Shown one piece after another: positions 17,210 through 26,210 of a DNA stretch of 64,000 bases (positions are counted from its first letter, which is position 1; the number at the start of each line of letters is the position of its first letter). Both the position numbers and the translations under genes were made by a program. The stretch spans positions 2,957,716 to 3,021,715 of the forward strand of contig NZ_CP034930.1 of assembly GCF_004014855.1 (NCBI RefSeq), written 5' to 3'. The notes below the pieces were generated by a model, which made no database searches, was not told the DNA's origin, and worked only from the letters and a program-made list of their open reading frames with translations. The DNA comes from Apibacter raozihei (GTDB lineage: Bacteria > Bacteroidota > Bacteroidia > Flavobacteriales > Weeksellaceae).

Positions 17210-17217
17210 ATCTTTGT
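17210..17217 (+). promoter_or_regulatory. TAnnTTTG box, likely promoter of the type I restriction operon
   Basis: TATCTTTG about 90 bp before the hsdR ATG. A -33 TTTG is not evident at 19 bp. Confidence 0.4.
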
Positions 17218-17308
17218 ATAAATTTATCTATTAGCTAATCTTATATAAATGAAACAAAAACACCTCCAATTAGATTACTAAAGGATAAAATATATCATTT
17301 TGGCATAT

Positions 17309-20300
17309 ATGATTAAAGAAATAGAAATAGAAAAGAATTTAATTACGCAACTTTCTGATTTAAAGTATAATTATCGTCCGGATATAGTTGACAGAAATAC
17401 ACTTGAGGAAAACTTTAAAGCCAAATTTGAAGAGCTTAACCGTGTGCATCTTTCAGATAGTGAGTTTTCACGACTTCGGGAAGAAATTATCAATTCCGAT
17501 GTATTTACGACATCTAAATTGTTAAGGGAAAAACAATACTTCCAGCGTGAGGACGGAACCCCTCTACACTATACTTTAGTAAACATCAAAGATTGGTGTA
17601 AAAATGATTATGAAGTTATACATCAATTACGCATTAATACAGAAAATAGTCATCAACGTTATGATGTTATTCTTTTAATCAATGGTTTGCCAGTGGTGCA
17701 GATTGAATTAAAGAAGTTAGATATTTCGCCACGAAAAGCCATGCAACAAATAGTGGATTATAAAAACGAATCGGGCAACGGTTACGGAAATTCTCTGCTT
17801 TGCTTTATGCAGTTATTTATAGTGAGTAATGGAAGCAGAACCTTATACTTTGCGAATAATAAAAATGAGCATTTTGCATTTAATGCAGATGAGCAATTTC
17901 TTCCGGTTTATGAATTAGCTGATATCAAAAATAATAAGATTAATAGTCTTTATGATTTTGCTGATAAATTCCTCAAAAAATGCACACTTGGAGAAATGAT
18001 TAGTAAATATATGGTACTGGTGGAAAGCGAGCAAAAATTGCTGGTGATGCGTCCGTATCAGATTTATGCAGTAGAGGCTATTATTAACTCTATTGAACAA
18101 AACAGAGGAAACGGTTACATTTGGCATACCACAGGAAGCGGTAAAACCCTAACATCTTTCAAAGCTTCTACTTTGATGAAAGATATGCCTGATATTGAAA
18201 AATGTTTGTTTGTAGTTGACCGAAAAGACCTCGATAGACAAACCCGTGAGGAATTTAATAGATTTCAGGAAGGAAGTGTGGAAGAAAACACCAATACAGA
18301 AACATTAGTAAAGCGTTTACTTTCTACTGACTATGCTGACAAGGTAATTGTTACTACCATCCAAAAATTGGGATTGGCTTTAGATGAGGACAGCAAACGT
18401 AACAAAGCAAAAGAGAAAAACGGTAAAGAAACTTATAAGCAGAGGTTAGAACCTTTGAGGGATAAACGAATGGTTTTCATCTTTGACGAATGCCATCGTT
18501 CTCAATTTGGTGATAATCACAAAGCGATAAAAGCGTTTTTTCCCAATGCACAGCTATTTGGCTTTACGGGTACACCCATTTTTGAAAAAAATGCGACTTA
18601 TGTTATAAGAGAGGGTGAAGAAGCAAAATACAAAGAGACGAAAGATATATTTGAACACGAGTTGCATAAATATACCATCACTCATGCTATTGATGACAGA
18701 AATGTATTGCGTTTTCATATAGATTTTTTTAAAGGCAAAAATTCCGCTAAATTAAATCCGGGAGATACGGTTGAACGGAAGGCAGTTGTGGAGTCCATTT
18801 TGGAAAAACATAATGGAGCGACCAATAACAGAAAATTTAATGCTATTTTGGCTACGGCTTCTATCAACAATGCTATTGAATACTATCAATTATTCAAAGA
18901 AGTTCAGAAAAAGAAGCAGCGCGAAAATCCCGATTATATGCCGTTGAATATTGCTTGTGTATTTTCACCACCCGCACAGTTAATTGCTAAAGATGGCGAC
19001 CAGCAAAGCCAAAAGAATGCAGCAGATATTAAGCAGCTTCAGGAAGATTTAATTCAGGAAAGAGAAGACAATACACAAAATCCTGAAGAGAAGAAAAGAG
19101 CTTTAACGGAAATTATTACCGATTACAATAAACAATACGGTACGAATCATAACATCAATGAGTTTGATTTATACTATCAGGACGTGCAAAAACGCATTAA
19201 AGATCAAAAATACAGCAATAAAGACTACCCGCATAAAAACAAAATTGATGTTACTATAGTGGTGGATATGTTGCTCACAGGTTTTGACAGCAAATATCTA
19301 AATACTTTATATGTAGATAAAAACCTGAAATACCACGGACTGATTCAGGCATTTTCCCGAACCAATCGGGTACTCAATGATTCCAAACCTTACGGCAATA
19401 TCTTAGATTTCCGCTCGCAACAGGAAGCCGTAAATCAGGCTATCGCCCTTTTTTCCGGTGGAGAAAGTGAACATTCCAGAGAAATTTGGCTGGTTGATCC
19501 TGCTCCGGTGATGATTGAGAAATATAAAGAAGCTGTAGAAAAGTTAGGAGACTTTATGCAACAACAAAACCTTGTGAATGAACCACAAGAAGTATACGGA
19601 TTGAGAGGAGATGCTGCAAGGATTACCTTTGTGAAAAACTTTAAGGAGGTACAACGGCTTAAAACTCAACTTGACCAATATACGGACTTAGATGAAGAAC
19701 AAAAAACTGTTATCGAAACCATTTTACCTAATGAAACTTTACAAGGATTTAGAAGTTCGTATTTAGAGACTGCAAAACAATTAAGAGAAATTCAGCAGAA
19801 AGGAGGCGATGAAGTACCACCCGAAATTCAACAGCTGGATTTTGAGTTTGTATTGTTTGCCTCTGCTGTAATAGACTATGATTATATCATGAATCTGATT
19901 GCAGACAATACGCAAAAGAAACCTTCTAAGCAGAAAATGACCAAAGAACAGGTAATTAGTTTGCTGAAATCCAATTCCAATCTAATGGAAGAAGAAGGAG
20001 ACCTAACCGAATATATCAACAGTTTGGATTGGAACAGTGGACAAGATGTAAAGACACTTTACCAGGGGTACGATACATTTAAGGATGATAAATATAATAA
20101 AGAATTAGCTGCCATTGCTCAAAAGTACGGGTTACAAACCGCAGTCCTAAAAGCTTTTGTAGAAGAGATCATGAGCCGGATGATTTTTGATGGTGAAAAA
20201 CTGACTGACTTATTAGAACCGTTGGAACTAAGCTGGAAAGAACGAAGGCTTAAAGAATTGGCTTTAATGGAAGACTTAGTTCCCCAATTAAATAAATTGG

Positions 20301-20341
20301 CTCAAGGACGTGAAATATCAGGATTAACAGCATATGAGTAA
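17309..20341 (+). CDS. hsdR: Type I restriction enzyme, endonuclease/translocase subunit HsdR
   Basis: The frame is open from a TTG at 17300, but the ATG at 17309 (MIKEIEIEKNL) is the better start, giving 1010 residues. The N-terminal nuclease domain shows the PD-(D/E)xK core (YDVILLINGLPVVQIELKK, about 115-135). The helicase motor follows: Walker A HTTGSGKT at about 272-279, DECHRSQFG (DEAD-type box) near 393, and FTGTPIF as motif III. Motif VI is seen in FSRTNRVL. The C-terminal third is the helical HsdM-contact region. In the complex HsdR translocates DNA with ATP and cuts unmethylated DNA at a distance. It is the first gene of hsdR-hsdS-X-hsdM and overlaps hsdS by 8 bp. Confidence 0.96.
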   Translation: MIKEIEIEKNLITQLSDLKYNYRPDIVDRNTLEENFKAKFEELNRVHLSDSEFSRLREEIINSDVFTTSKLLREKQYFQREDGTPLHYTLVNIKDWCKNDYEVIHQLRINTENSHQRYDVILLINGLPVVQIELKKLDISPRKAMQQIVDYKNESGNGYGNSLLCFMQLFIVSNGSRTLYFANNKNEHFAFNADEQFLPVYELADIKNNKINSLYDFADKFLKKCTLGEMISKYMVLVESEQKLLVMRPYQIYAVEAIINSIEQNRGNGYIWHTTGSGKTLTSFKASTLMKDMPDIEKCLFVVDRKDLDRQTREEFNRFQEGSVEENTNTETLVKRLLSTDYADKVIVTTIQKLGLALDEDSKRNKAKEKNGKETYKQRLEPLRDKRMVFIFDECHRSQFGDNHKAIKAFFPNAQLFGFTGTPIFEKNATYVIREGEEAKYKETKDIFEHELHKYTITHAIDDRNVLRFHIDFFKGKNSAKLNPGDTVERKAVVESILEKHNGATNNRKFNAILATASINNAIEYYQLFKEVQKKKQRENPDYMPLNIACVFSPPAQLIAKDGDQQSQKNAADIKQLQEDLIQEREDNTQNPEEKKRALTEIITDYNKQYGTNHNINEFDLYYQDVQKRIKDQKYSNKDYPHKNKIDVTIVVDMLLTGFDSKYLNTLYVDKNLKYHGLIQAFSRTNRVLNDSKPYGNILDFRSQQEAVNQAIALFSGGESEHSREIWLVDPAPVMIEKYKEAVEKLGDFMQQQNLVNEPQEVYGLRGDAARITFVKNFKEVQRLKTQLDQYTDLDEEQKTVIETILPNETLQGFRSSYLETAKQLREIQQKGGDEVPPEIQQLDFEFVLFASAVIDYDYIMNLIADNTQKKPSKQKMTKEQVISLLKSNSNLMEEEGDLTEYINSLDWNSGQDVKTLYQGYDTFKDDKYNKELAAIAQKYGLQTAVLKAFVEEIMSRMIFDGEKLTDLLEPLELSWKERRLKELALMEDLVPQLNKLAQGREISGLTAYE

Positions 20342-21536
20342 GAAAAGAAAATTAATACCTGCATTGCGTTTTCCTGAATTTGTGAATGAAGGGGAATGGA
20401 AAGAACAAACATTAGAAGATGTTTTAGACTATGAACGACCAGATAATTATATTGTTACTGATACAAATTATCAAAGTAAAGGCACACCTGTATTAACAGC
20501 CAATAAAAGTTTTATATTAGGTTATACAAATGAGAATTTTGGCATTTATAACAATTTACCTACAATTATATTTGATGACTTTACTGTTGATAGCAAATTT
20601 GTCGATTTTCCTTTTAAAGTTAAATCTTCTGCAATTAAAATATTAACTCCCAAAAAGAAAGATAATTTAAAATTTGTCTACGAACTTATTTCTCAAATTA
20701 AGTTTGATGCAAAAGAACATAAACGTTATTATATTTCTGAGTATCAAAAATTACAACTTTCATTCCCTTCAATAAAAGAACAAAAAAAAATTGCTTCCTG
20801 TCTTTCTTCCTTAGATGAGGTGATAGTAGCTGAGAATCAATATCTGGACTTGCTTAAAGACCATAAAAAAGGTTTAATGCAAAACCTTTTTCCGCAAGAA
20901 GGAAAAAAAGTACCTAAATATCGGTTTAAGGAGTTTAAGAATGATGGAAATTGGAATTTGAAAGAGTTTTCAAATTACATTAAACTATATAGAGGAAGCT
21001 CTCCAAGACCAATCCAAAATTATTTAACACAAGATAAAAGTGGTGTTAATTGGATAAAAATTGGCGATACGAAGAATGCTATTAATTCTATTATTTATAA
21101 GGTTGAGGAAAAAATAACTCTTAAAGGAGCTCAAAAATCTCGCAAAGTTAAATCTGGAGAATTGATATTAGCAAACTCAATGAGTTTTGGAAAAACCTAT
21201 GAATTAGCAATTGACGGTTTTATTTATGATGGTTGGTTTGTGCTTCGTGAATATGAAAACCATTATTATAAACCTTTCTTATTACAACTGCTTAACTCAG
21301 ATTATATGCAAAGGCAATATCAAAAATTATCAGCTGGGGGAATCGTCCAAAATATTAGTAGTGAGATTGTATATAAAACAATGCTTTTTCACACTTCATT
21401 AAAAGAACAGCAAAAAATCGCTTCCTGCCTTTCCTACCTAGATGCTTTAATCACAGCGCAAACAGAGAAGATAGAGCAATTAAAACTACATAAGAAAGGA
21501 TTGATGCAGGGTTTGTTTCCTAAAATAAACGATTAG
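20334..21536 (+). CDS. hsdS: Type I restriction enzyme specificity subunit HsdS
   Basis: 400 residues with two target recognition domains (about 1-150 and 205-350). Each is followed by a conserved helical region with nearly repeated sequence: EQKKIASCLSSLDEV...HKKGLMQNLFP (about 147-195) and EQQKIASCLSYLDAL...HKKGLMQGLFP (about 356-397). That repeat is the hallmark of HsdS and forms the spacer between the two half-sites of the DNA target. It begins inside the hsdR end (8 bp overlap), so expression is probably coupled. The recognition sequence cannot be read by eye. No invertible repeats or second intact hsdS lie next to it. Confidence 0.95.
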   Translation: MSKKRKLIPALRFPEFVNEGEWKEQTLEDVLDYERPDNYIVTDTNYQSKGTPVLTANKSFILGYTNENFGIYNNLPTIIFDDFTVDSKFVDFPFKVKSSAIKILTPKKKDNLKFVYELISQIKFDAKEHKRYYISEYQKLQLSFPSIKEQKKIASCLSSLDEVIVAENQYLDLLKDHKKGLMQNLFPQEGKKVPKYRFKEFKNDGNWNLKEFSNYIKLYRGSSPRPIQNYLTQDKSGVNWIKIGDTKNAINSIIYKVEEKITLKGAQKSRKVKSGELILANSMSFGKTYELAIDGFIYDGWFVLREYENHYYKPFLLQLLNSDYMQRQYQKLSAGGIVQNISSEIVYKTMLFHTSLKEQQKIASCLSYLDALITAQTEKIEQLKLHKKGLMQGLFPKIND

Positions 21537-21537
21537 A

Positions 21538-22617
21538 ATGACTATCAAAAAAAAGCTATATAAATATAAAACATTGAAAAATGTAGCAGTTCGACTAAGA
21601 GATGATTTAAATAACCATCATTTCATATTACTCTATGCATACAATGGAACTGGAAAAACTCGTCTTTCAATGCAATTTAAAGATATCAGTAAGAAACGAA
21701 AGAAAAATCCTATATCTGATACTCTTTATTATAATGCTTATACAGAAGACCTTTTCCATTGGAACAACGATCTTGAAAATGATATACAAAGGCATTTAAT
21801 CATTAATAAAGAATCACGTTTTTTTAAAGGATTTAAAGAACTAGCATTGGAAGAAAAAATTTTCAGTTTTCTTGAACGATATGCAGATTTTGATTTTAGA
21901 ATTGATTACGAAAATTGGACAATAACTTTCAATAAAGGAGAACAAGCTAATATAAAAGTTTCAAGAGGGGAAGAGAATATATTTATCTGGTGTATATTTT
22001 TAGCGATAACAGAACTTGTAATAGATGATGATGGAAACGGACCCTATAATTGGGTAAAATATATCTATATTGACGATCCTATTTCTTCACTTGATGATAA
22101 TAATGCTATTGGCGTGGCAAGCGATTTAGCCAAACTTTTGAAAAAAGGAAAAGACAAGGTAAAAGTGGTTATTTCATCACATCATTCGCTGTTTTACAAT
22201 GTGATGTATAATGAACTAAAAAAGATTAAACATAAAAGCCATTTTTTACATAAAAACGGAGTTGATGGTTATGTATTAATGTCCACAAATGAAACCCCTT
22301 TTTTTCATCATGTTGCCTTGCTAAGCGAATTAAAAAGGGCTTCAGAAAACAATATGGTAAATACATATCATTTTAATATGTTGAGAAGTATTTTAGAAAA
22401 AACATCAACTTTTTTTGGATATGATGACTTCTCAGATTGTATTAGTGGTGTTGAGGATGAAGTGCTTTTTTCTCGGGCTTTAAACCTTTTGAGTCATGGC
22501 AAATATTCCATTTATCAACCTGTGATAATGAATGAGGACAATAAAGAATTATTTGATAAAATATTAACAGCGTTCTTGGATAAATATGAATTCCAATTAC
22601 CTGAGGTGTTCGCATAA
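21538..22617 (+). CDS. AAA/ABC-type ATPase with a PrrC-like anticodon-nuclease triad, inside the hsd operon
   Basis: The 359-residue protein starts 1 bp after hsdS and ends 13 bp before hsdM. The N-terminal ABC-like NTPase shows Walker A (YNGTGKT, ending Lys40-Thr41), a signature-like VSRGEEN at 141-147, Walker B with D-loop YIYIDDPISSLDDNN (175-189), and the switch His in ISSHH (212-216). The DDP.SSLD form is typical of the AAA_13 group that holds PrrC and RloC. In the C-terminal part Arg283-x3-Glu287 and His320 are 37 residues apart. The catalytic triad known for E. coli PrrC is Arg320-x3-Glu324...His356. PrrC also lies directly after hsdS in its locus and cuts tRNA-Lys when a phage disables restriction. 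Inference: a compact anticodon nuclease guarding this enzyme. It could instead be an uncharacterised ATPase partner; tRNA cleavage is not shown. Confidence 0.7.
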   Translation: MTIKKKLYKYKTLKNVAVRLRDDLNNHHFILLYAYNGTGKTRLSMQFKDISKKRKKNPISDTLYYNAYTEDLFHWNNDLENDIQRHLIINKESRFFKGFKELALEEKIFSFLERYADFDFRIDYENWTITFNKGEQANIKVSRGEENIFIWCIFLAITELVIDDDGNGPYNWVKYIYIDDPISSLDDNNAIGVASDLAKLLKKGKDKVKVVISSHHSLFYNVMYNELKKIKHKSHFLHKNGVDGYVLMSTNETPFFHHVALLSELKRASENNMVNTYHFNMLRSILEKTSTFFGYDDFSDCISGVEDEVLFSRALNLLSHGKYSIYQPVIMNEDNKELFDKILTAFLDKYEFQLPEVFA

Positions 22618-22630
22618 AAAATATAAATTA

Positions 22631-24265
22631 ATGACACAAAAAGAACAATATAAAAAATTAGGCGATGCCCTTTGGGATATTGCAAATGATTTAAGAGGGG
22701 CCATGAATGCAGATGATTTCCGTGATTATATGCTTTCGTTTCTCTTTCTCCGGTATCTGTCATTTAATTACGAAGAAGCAGCTAAAAAGGAACTGGGAAA
22801 AGACTACCCCAAAAGTTCTTCTATGGAAGGCCGAGCCGATTTCGTTGTGCCTCCACCTTTGGAAATTTGGTACGATGAAAACCAAGAAGATATAGAGGAG
22901 TTTGAGAAGCAGATGCGAAGGAAAGTGCATTATGTTATCAAACCGAAATACTTATGGAGTAATGTTACTGAACTCGCTCGTACCCAAAACGGTGATTTAC
23001 TGGAAACACTCCAAAAGGGATTTCGCTATATAGAAAACGATTCGTTCGAAAGCTCGTTTAAAGGATTATTTTCGGAAATCAACCTGAACTCTGAAAAACT
23101 CGGCAAAACGCCCAAAGAAAGAAATGATAAGCTTTGTAAGGTAATTACAAAAATAGCCGAAGGCATTGCTGATTTTTCTACAGATACCGATACGCTTGGA
23201 GATGCGTATGAATATTTGATTGGAAAATTTGCCGCTGGTTCCGGAAAAAAAGCAGGAGAATTTTATACACCTCAACAAATTTCAACCATTCTTTCCCGAA
23301 TCGTTATTTTAGACACGCAAGACCCGGTAAGAGGTCCCAAATCTAAATTAGATAAAGTATTGGATTTTGCTTGTGGTTCGGGTTCGTTACTTCTGAATGT
23401 AAAAAAACAATTAAGAGATAATAAAGGTACTATAGGGAAAATATACGGGCAGGAAAAAAACGTAACCACTTACAATCTGGCTCGGATGAATATGCTTTTA
23501 CATGGCATGAAAGATACAGAGTTTGAAATTTTCCACGGAGATACCTTGCTCAACCAATGGGATATATTGAACGAAATGAATCCTTCTAAAAAGATTGAGT
23601 TTGATGCCATAGTAGCTAATCCACCTTTTAGTTTACGTTGGGAGCCTAACGATACTCTGGCAGAAGATTTTCGTTTTAAAAGTCATGGCTTAGCACCAAA
23701 ATCAGCAGCCGACTTTGCTTTTTTATTACACGGATTTCACTTTTTAGCTAAAGAAGGTACCATGGCAATTATATTGCCTCACGGTGTTTTATTTCGTGGA
23801 GGGGCAGAGGAACGAATACGAACCAAGCTATTAAAAGACAATAATATTGACACGGTTATTGGTTTGCCTTCCAACTTATTCTACTCAACAGGTATTCCCG
23901 TCTGTATTTTGGTTTTGAAAAAATGTAAAAAAGAGGATGATGTTTTGTTCATTAATGCCAGTGAATATTATGAAAAAGGCAAAAGGCAAAATTCGTTGGA
24001 AGATAAACATATAAATAAAATCGTTGAAACATACCAGTTCCGTAATGAAATAGAGCGATATTCTCGTAAAGTTTCCATGGAAGAAATTGAAAAAAATGGC
24101 TATAATCTAAATATTTCGAGATATGTCAGTATATCAGAAGATGAAGTGCAAATCGATTTGAAAGAGGTAAACGAAAAATTGACATCAATAAACGAAAAGA
24201 TAAAAACAAATACGGATAAACATAATGAATTTCTAAAAGAGCTGGGGCTACCTCTCATTATCTAA
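22631..24265 (+). CDS. hsdM: Type I restriction enzyme DNA adenine methyltransferase subunit HsdM
   Basis: The ATG at 22631 (MTQKEQYKKLGDALWDIAND) gives 544 residues, the family's usual length. The frame is open 15 codons further upstream but would overlap the preceding ATPase gene. The N-terminal helical domain is followed by the N6-adenine methyltransferase fold: GEFYTPQQIS, AdoMet motif DFACGSGSLLLNV (about 243-255) and catalytic NPPF (about 329-332). Together with HsdS it methylates the target and with HsdR it forms the restriction complex. It closes the operon. A truncated 33-codon frame follows at 24307. Confidence 0.96.
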   Translation: MTQKEQYKKLGDALWDIANDLRGAMNADDFRDYMLSFLFLRYLSFNYEEAAKKELGKDYPKSSSMEGRADFVVPPPLEIWYDENQEDIEEFEKQMRRKVHYVIKPKYLWSNVTELARTQNGDLLETLQKGFRYIENDSFESSFKGLFSEINLNSEKLGKTPKERNDKLCKVITKIAEGIADFSTDTDTLGDAYEYLIGKFAAGSGKKAGEFYTPQQISTILSRIVILDTQDPVRGPKSKLDKVLDFACGSGSLLLNVKKQLRDNKGTIGKIYGQEKNVTTYNLARMNMLLHGMKDTEFEIFHGDTLLNQWDILNEMNPSKKIEFDAIVANPPFSLRWEPNDTLAEDFRFKSHGLAPKSAADFAFLLHGFHFLAKEGTMAIILPHGVLFRGGAEERIRTKLLKDNNIDTVIGLPSNLFYSTGIPVCILVLKKCKKEDDVLFINASEYYEKGKRQNSLEDKHINKIVETYQFRNEIERYSRKVSMEEIEKNGYNLNISRYVSISEDEVQIDLKEVNEKLTSINEKIKTNTDKHNEFLKELGLPLII

Positions 24266-24306
24266 ATACATTTGTATATCTCTGAATATTTAAAAATTTA
24301 TTTCCT

Positions 24307-24408
24307 ATGGCATATTACATAAATTTATTTTCACCGGATACTCATAAAAAATTCTCAGATTCAGAGAAAACAATTTCAGGATTTAGAGAACGACAAAAAA
24401 TATTGTAG
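24307..24408 (+). pseudogene. Truncated N-terminus resembling an EVE/PUA-like protein
   Basis: A 33-codon frame reads MAYYINLFSPDTHKKFSDSE then KTISGFRERQKIL and a stop. It matches, from memory, the start of EVE/PUA-like proteins (MAYY(I/L)NLFSPETY..F..S...ISGFR.RQ) that often accompany restriction systems. The rest of the domain is gone, so it is read as a stub left by deletion just downstream of hsdM. Confidence 0.45.
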
Positions 24409-24467
24409 CGAATATAATTTAATATTTTAGATAAATAAAATATTATTTACCCATTATCAAAAAACTC

Positions 24468-24475
24468 TATATTTG
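24468..24475 (+). promoter_or_regulatory. TAnnTTTG box upstream of the second small membrane protein
   Basis: TATATTTG lies 41 bp before the ATG at 24517. It excludes the upstream GTG at 24481 as the main start. Confidence 0.5.
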
Positions 24476-24516
24476 TATAAGTGGTTATCTTTTTCACTCA
24501 TTATACTGCTATTACT

Positions 24517-24903
24517 ATGGGATTATTAATGTTACCTCTAATTTTGGGAAGTATTGGAATTTTTATATACTGTTTCCTGCAATGGGTACGCTTAGTAAAA
24601 ACCCGTAAAGCTACACTTATACCACATTTAACCGGTTCTTTTATTTCTGTTCTTTTATATACTTTTGTCTTGTATATCCTAACTTACGGAGGAGAAACTT
24701 ATATTTTCAGCCCTTGTTTCTTACTAACAACCTTAATGTTTATCCTTCCGGGAATATGTATTTTGATTACTAAAAACAATAAAAACAGACTTTATCCTAT
24801 TCTTATTATAAGCGTTCTTTTTTCGGCTATATTAACTGCTTTAACATTTTCAAAAATATTGGATTATTTAGAAAAATCGGGAATTATACATTTTTATCAT
24901 TAA
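24517..24903 (+). CDS. Small integral membrane protein, paralogue of 16210-16608
   Basis: 128 residues from the ATG at 24517 (MGLLMLPLILGSIGI), chosen because it aligns with the start of the paralogue at 16210 and because a promoter box ends at 24475. Four hydrophobic helices, an ILPG motif, and the shared C-terminal pattern LFSAILTALTFSKILDYLEK. No domain is recognised. The pair brackets the hsd operon in the same orientation, which hints at a duplication or at an insertion site between copies of one gene family. Confidence 0.7.
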   Translation: MGLLMLPLILGSIGIFIYCFLQWVRLVKTRKATLIPHLTGSFISVLLYTFVLYILTYGGETYIFSPCFLLTTLMFILPGICILITKNNKNRLYPILIISVLFSAILTALTFSKILDYLEKSGIIHFYH

Positions 24904-25168
24904 TAAATTCTGTGAACGTTTTTTCACTTCACCGGTTAAAATAAAACAATTAAAATATAGTTACTGTAAAACTTCTATTAATGAGGCATATACTATGAGA
25001 AATTATTTTTCACCGGAAATATTAATTAAAATTCAATAAAAATATTTTGCTTATTCAAGATAATAATTTTATCTTGAGTGGATAAATATAAATGACATAA
25101 GAATATCTACTATATTTACGTTAAACTAAAAATATTTACTATTAGAATTATTTGTAAATAGTAATTTG

Positions 25169-26158
25169 ATGGATAAAAAATTTATAGAAATAAAAAACCA
25201 TACTCCTGAAATAGATTTCAGAAATTTTAAGCCAAGAAAATATAATGTTTCCATACAATATTTTGAAGGAGAAGAACATTTGCCTGTCAAAAGAATAGAT
25301 TATGAGTCTCAGCTGGTAACTACGGATGCTAAGGATATACAGTTATTGATCTATAAAGATGCCATTTGGTATAACCAGCATGAACCCGATTTACTAAGTG
25401 AAATGATGGCTTCGGAGTTATCCAAAATTATTTATCCCGTACAGGTAAGAATAGATAAAAAAGGCCTGTTTGTAGGAGTCACCAATTGGGATTCTATCGT
25501 TCATAATCGCTGGAATAAAAGAAAACAGGATATAATACAAAAATATAATAGTGATATTGCCCGTTCGTTTTTTACCTTTTTTGAAGGAAATTTGAAGAGT
25601 AAAAGCATCTTTGAAAAAAGCATGCAGTACGACTGGTTCTGGAATTTACTGTTTCATCCCAAATATATAGACTATGGAGAAGAACTTAGTGTAGATACCT
25701 CTTTATATTTACCGATTGTTCCTTATGAGTTTCCTGTTGAATTTACTGGAAAACAAAAAATAAATCGGGAAATAACAGAATATAACTCGGTAGAAATTTA
25801 TTTTAAATCGGAAGAAATGAAAGCTCATCCCTATTTTGTTCCCAAGAAACAGAAGAGCCTGATTGATAAGGAAGGTGAGTTTTACATGAAGCTGCATGTT
25901 TATTTCGATTTAGATATACATGGTCTTTGCCCTATGCATACAAGGGCTTATTTTAATGTATACTTTAGAAACTCTGAAGGAAATGAAAGAAAAATAAAAG
26001 AAATACGATTTACCCAATATCAATCAAATACTGATACTAATACAACCACTCCACCTGAAAAAAGAAGTGCTTTTTTTGCCTATGAAGAAGATGAAGAACA
26101 GGTACTAAAAAATAAAGAAGCAAAACGTAAAAGTGGATTTTGGGACTTATTTAAATAA
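25169..26158 (+). CDS. Hypothetical protein, first gene of a DUF4280/effector module
   Basis: From the ATG at 25169 (MDKKFIEIKNHTPEIDFRNF) the protein has 329 residues; a TTG three bases earlier is less likely. There is no signal peptide or membrane helix. The protein is rich in aromatic and charged residues and ends with a poorly ordered Thr-rich and Glu/Lys-rich tail. I do not recognise a family. It precedes a PAAR-like DUF4280 gene (52 bp) and a 1010-residue putative effector on the same strand. A role as adaptor or chaperone for loading that cargo is an inference from position only. Confidence 0.6.
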   Translation: MDKKFIEIKNHTPEIDFRNFKPRKYNVSIQYFEGEEHLPVKRIDYESQLVTTDAKDIQLLIYKDAIWYNQHEPDLLSEMMASELSKIIYPVQVRIDKKGLFVGVTNWDSIVHNRWNKRKQDIIQKYNSDIARSFFTFFEGNLKSKSIFEKSMQYDWFWNLLFHPKYIDYGEELSVDTSLYLPIVPYEFPVEFTGKQKINREITEYNSVEIYFKSEEMKAHPYFVPKKQKSLIDKEGEFYMKLHVYFDLDIHGLCPMHTRAYFNVYFRNSEGNERKIKEIRFTQYQSNTDTNTTTPPEKRSAFFAYEEDEEQVLKNKEAKRKSGFWDLFK

Positions 26159-26210
26159 AAAAACATACTTATTATACTTAATTTTTTGTAATTATTAAAA
26201 TGTAAAACTA

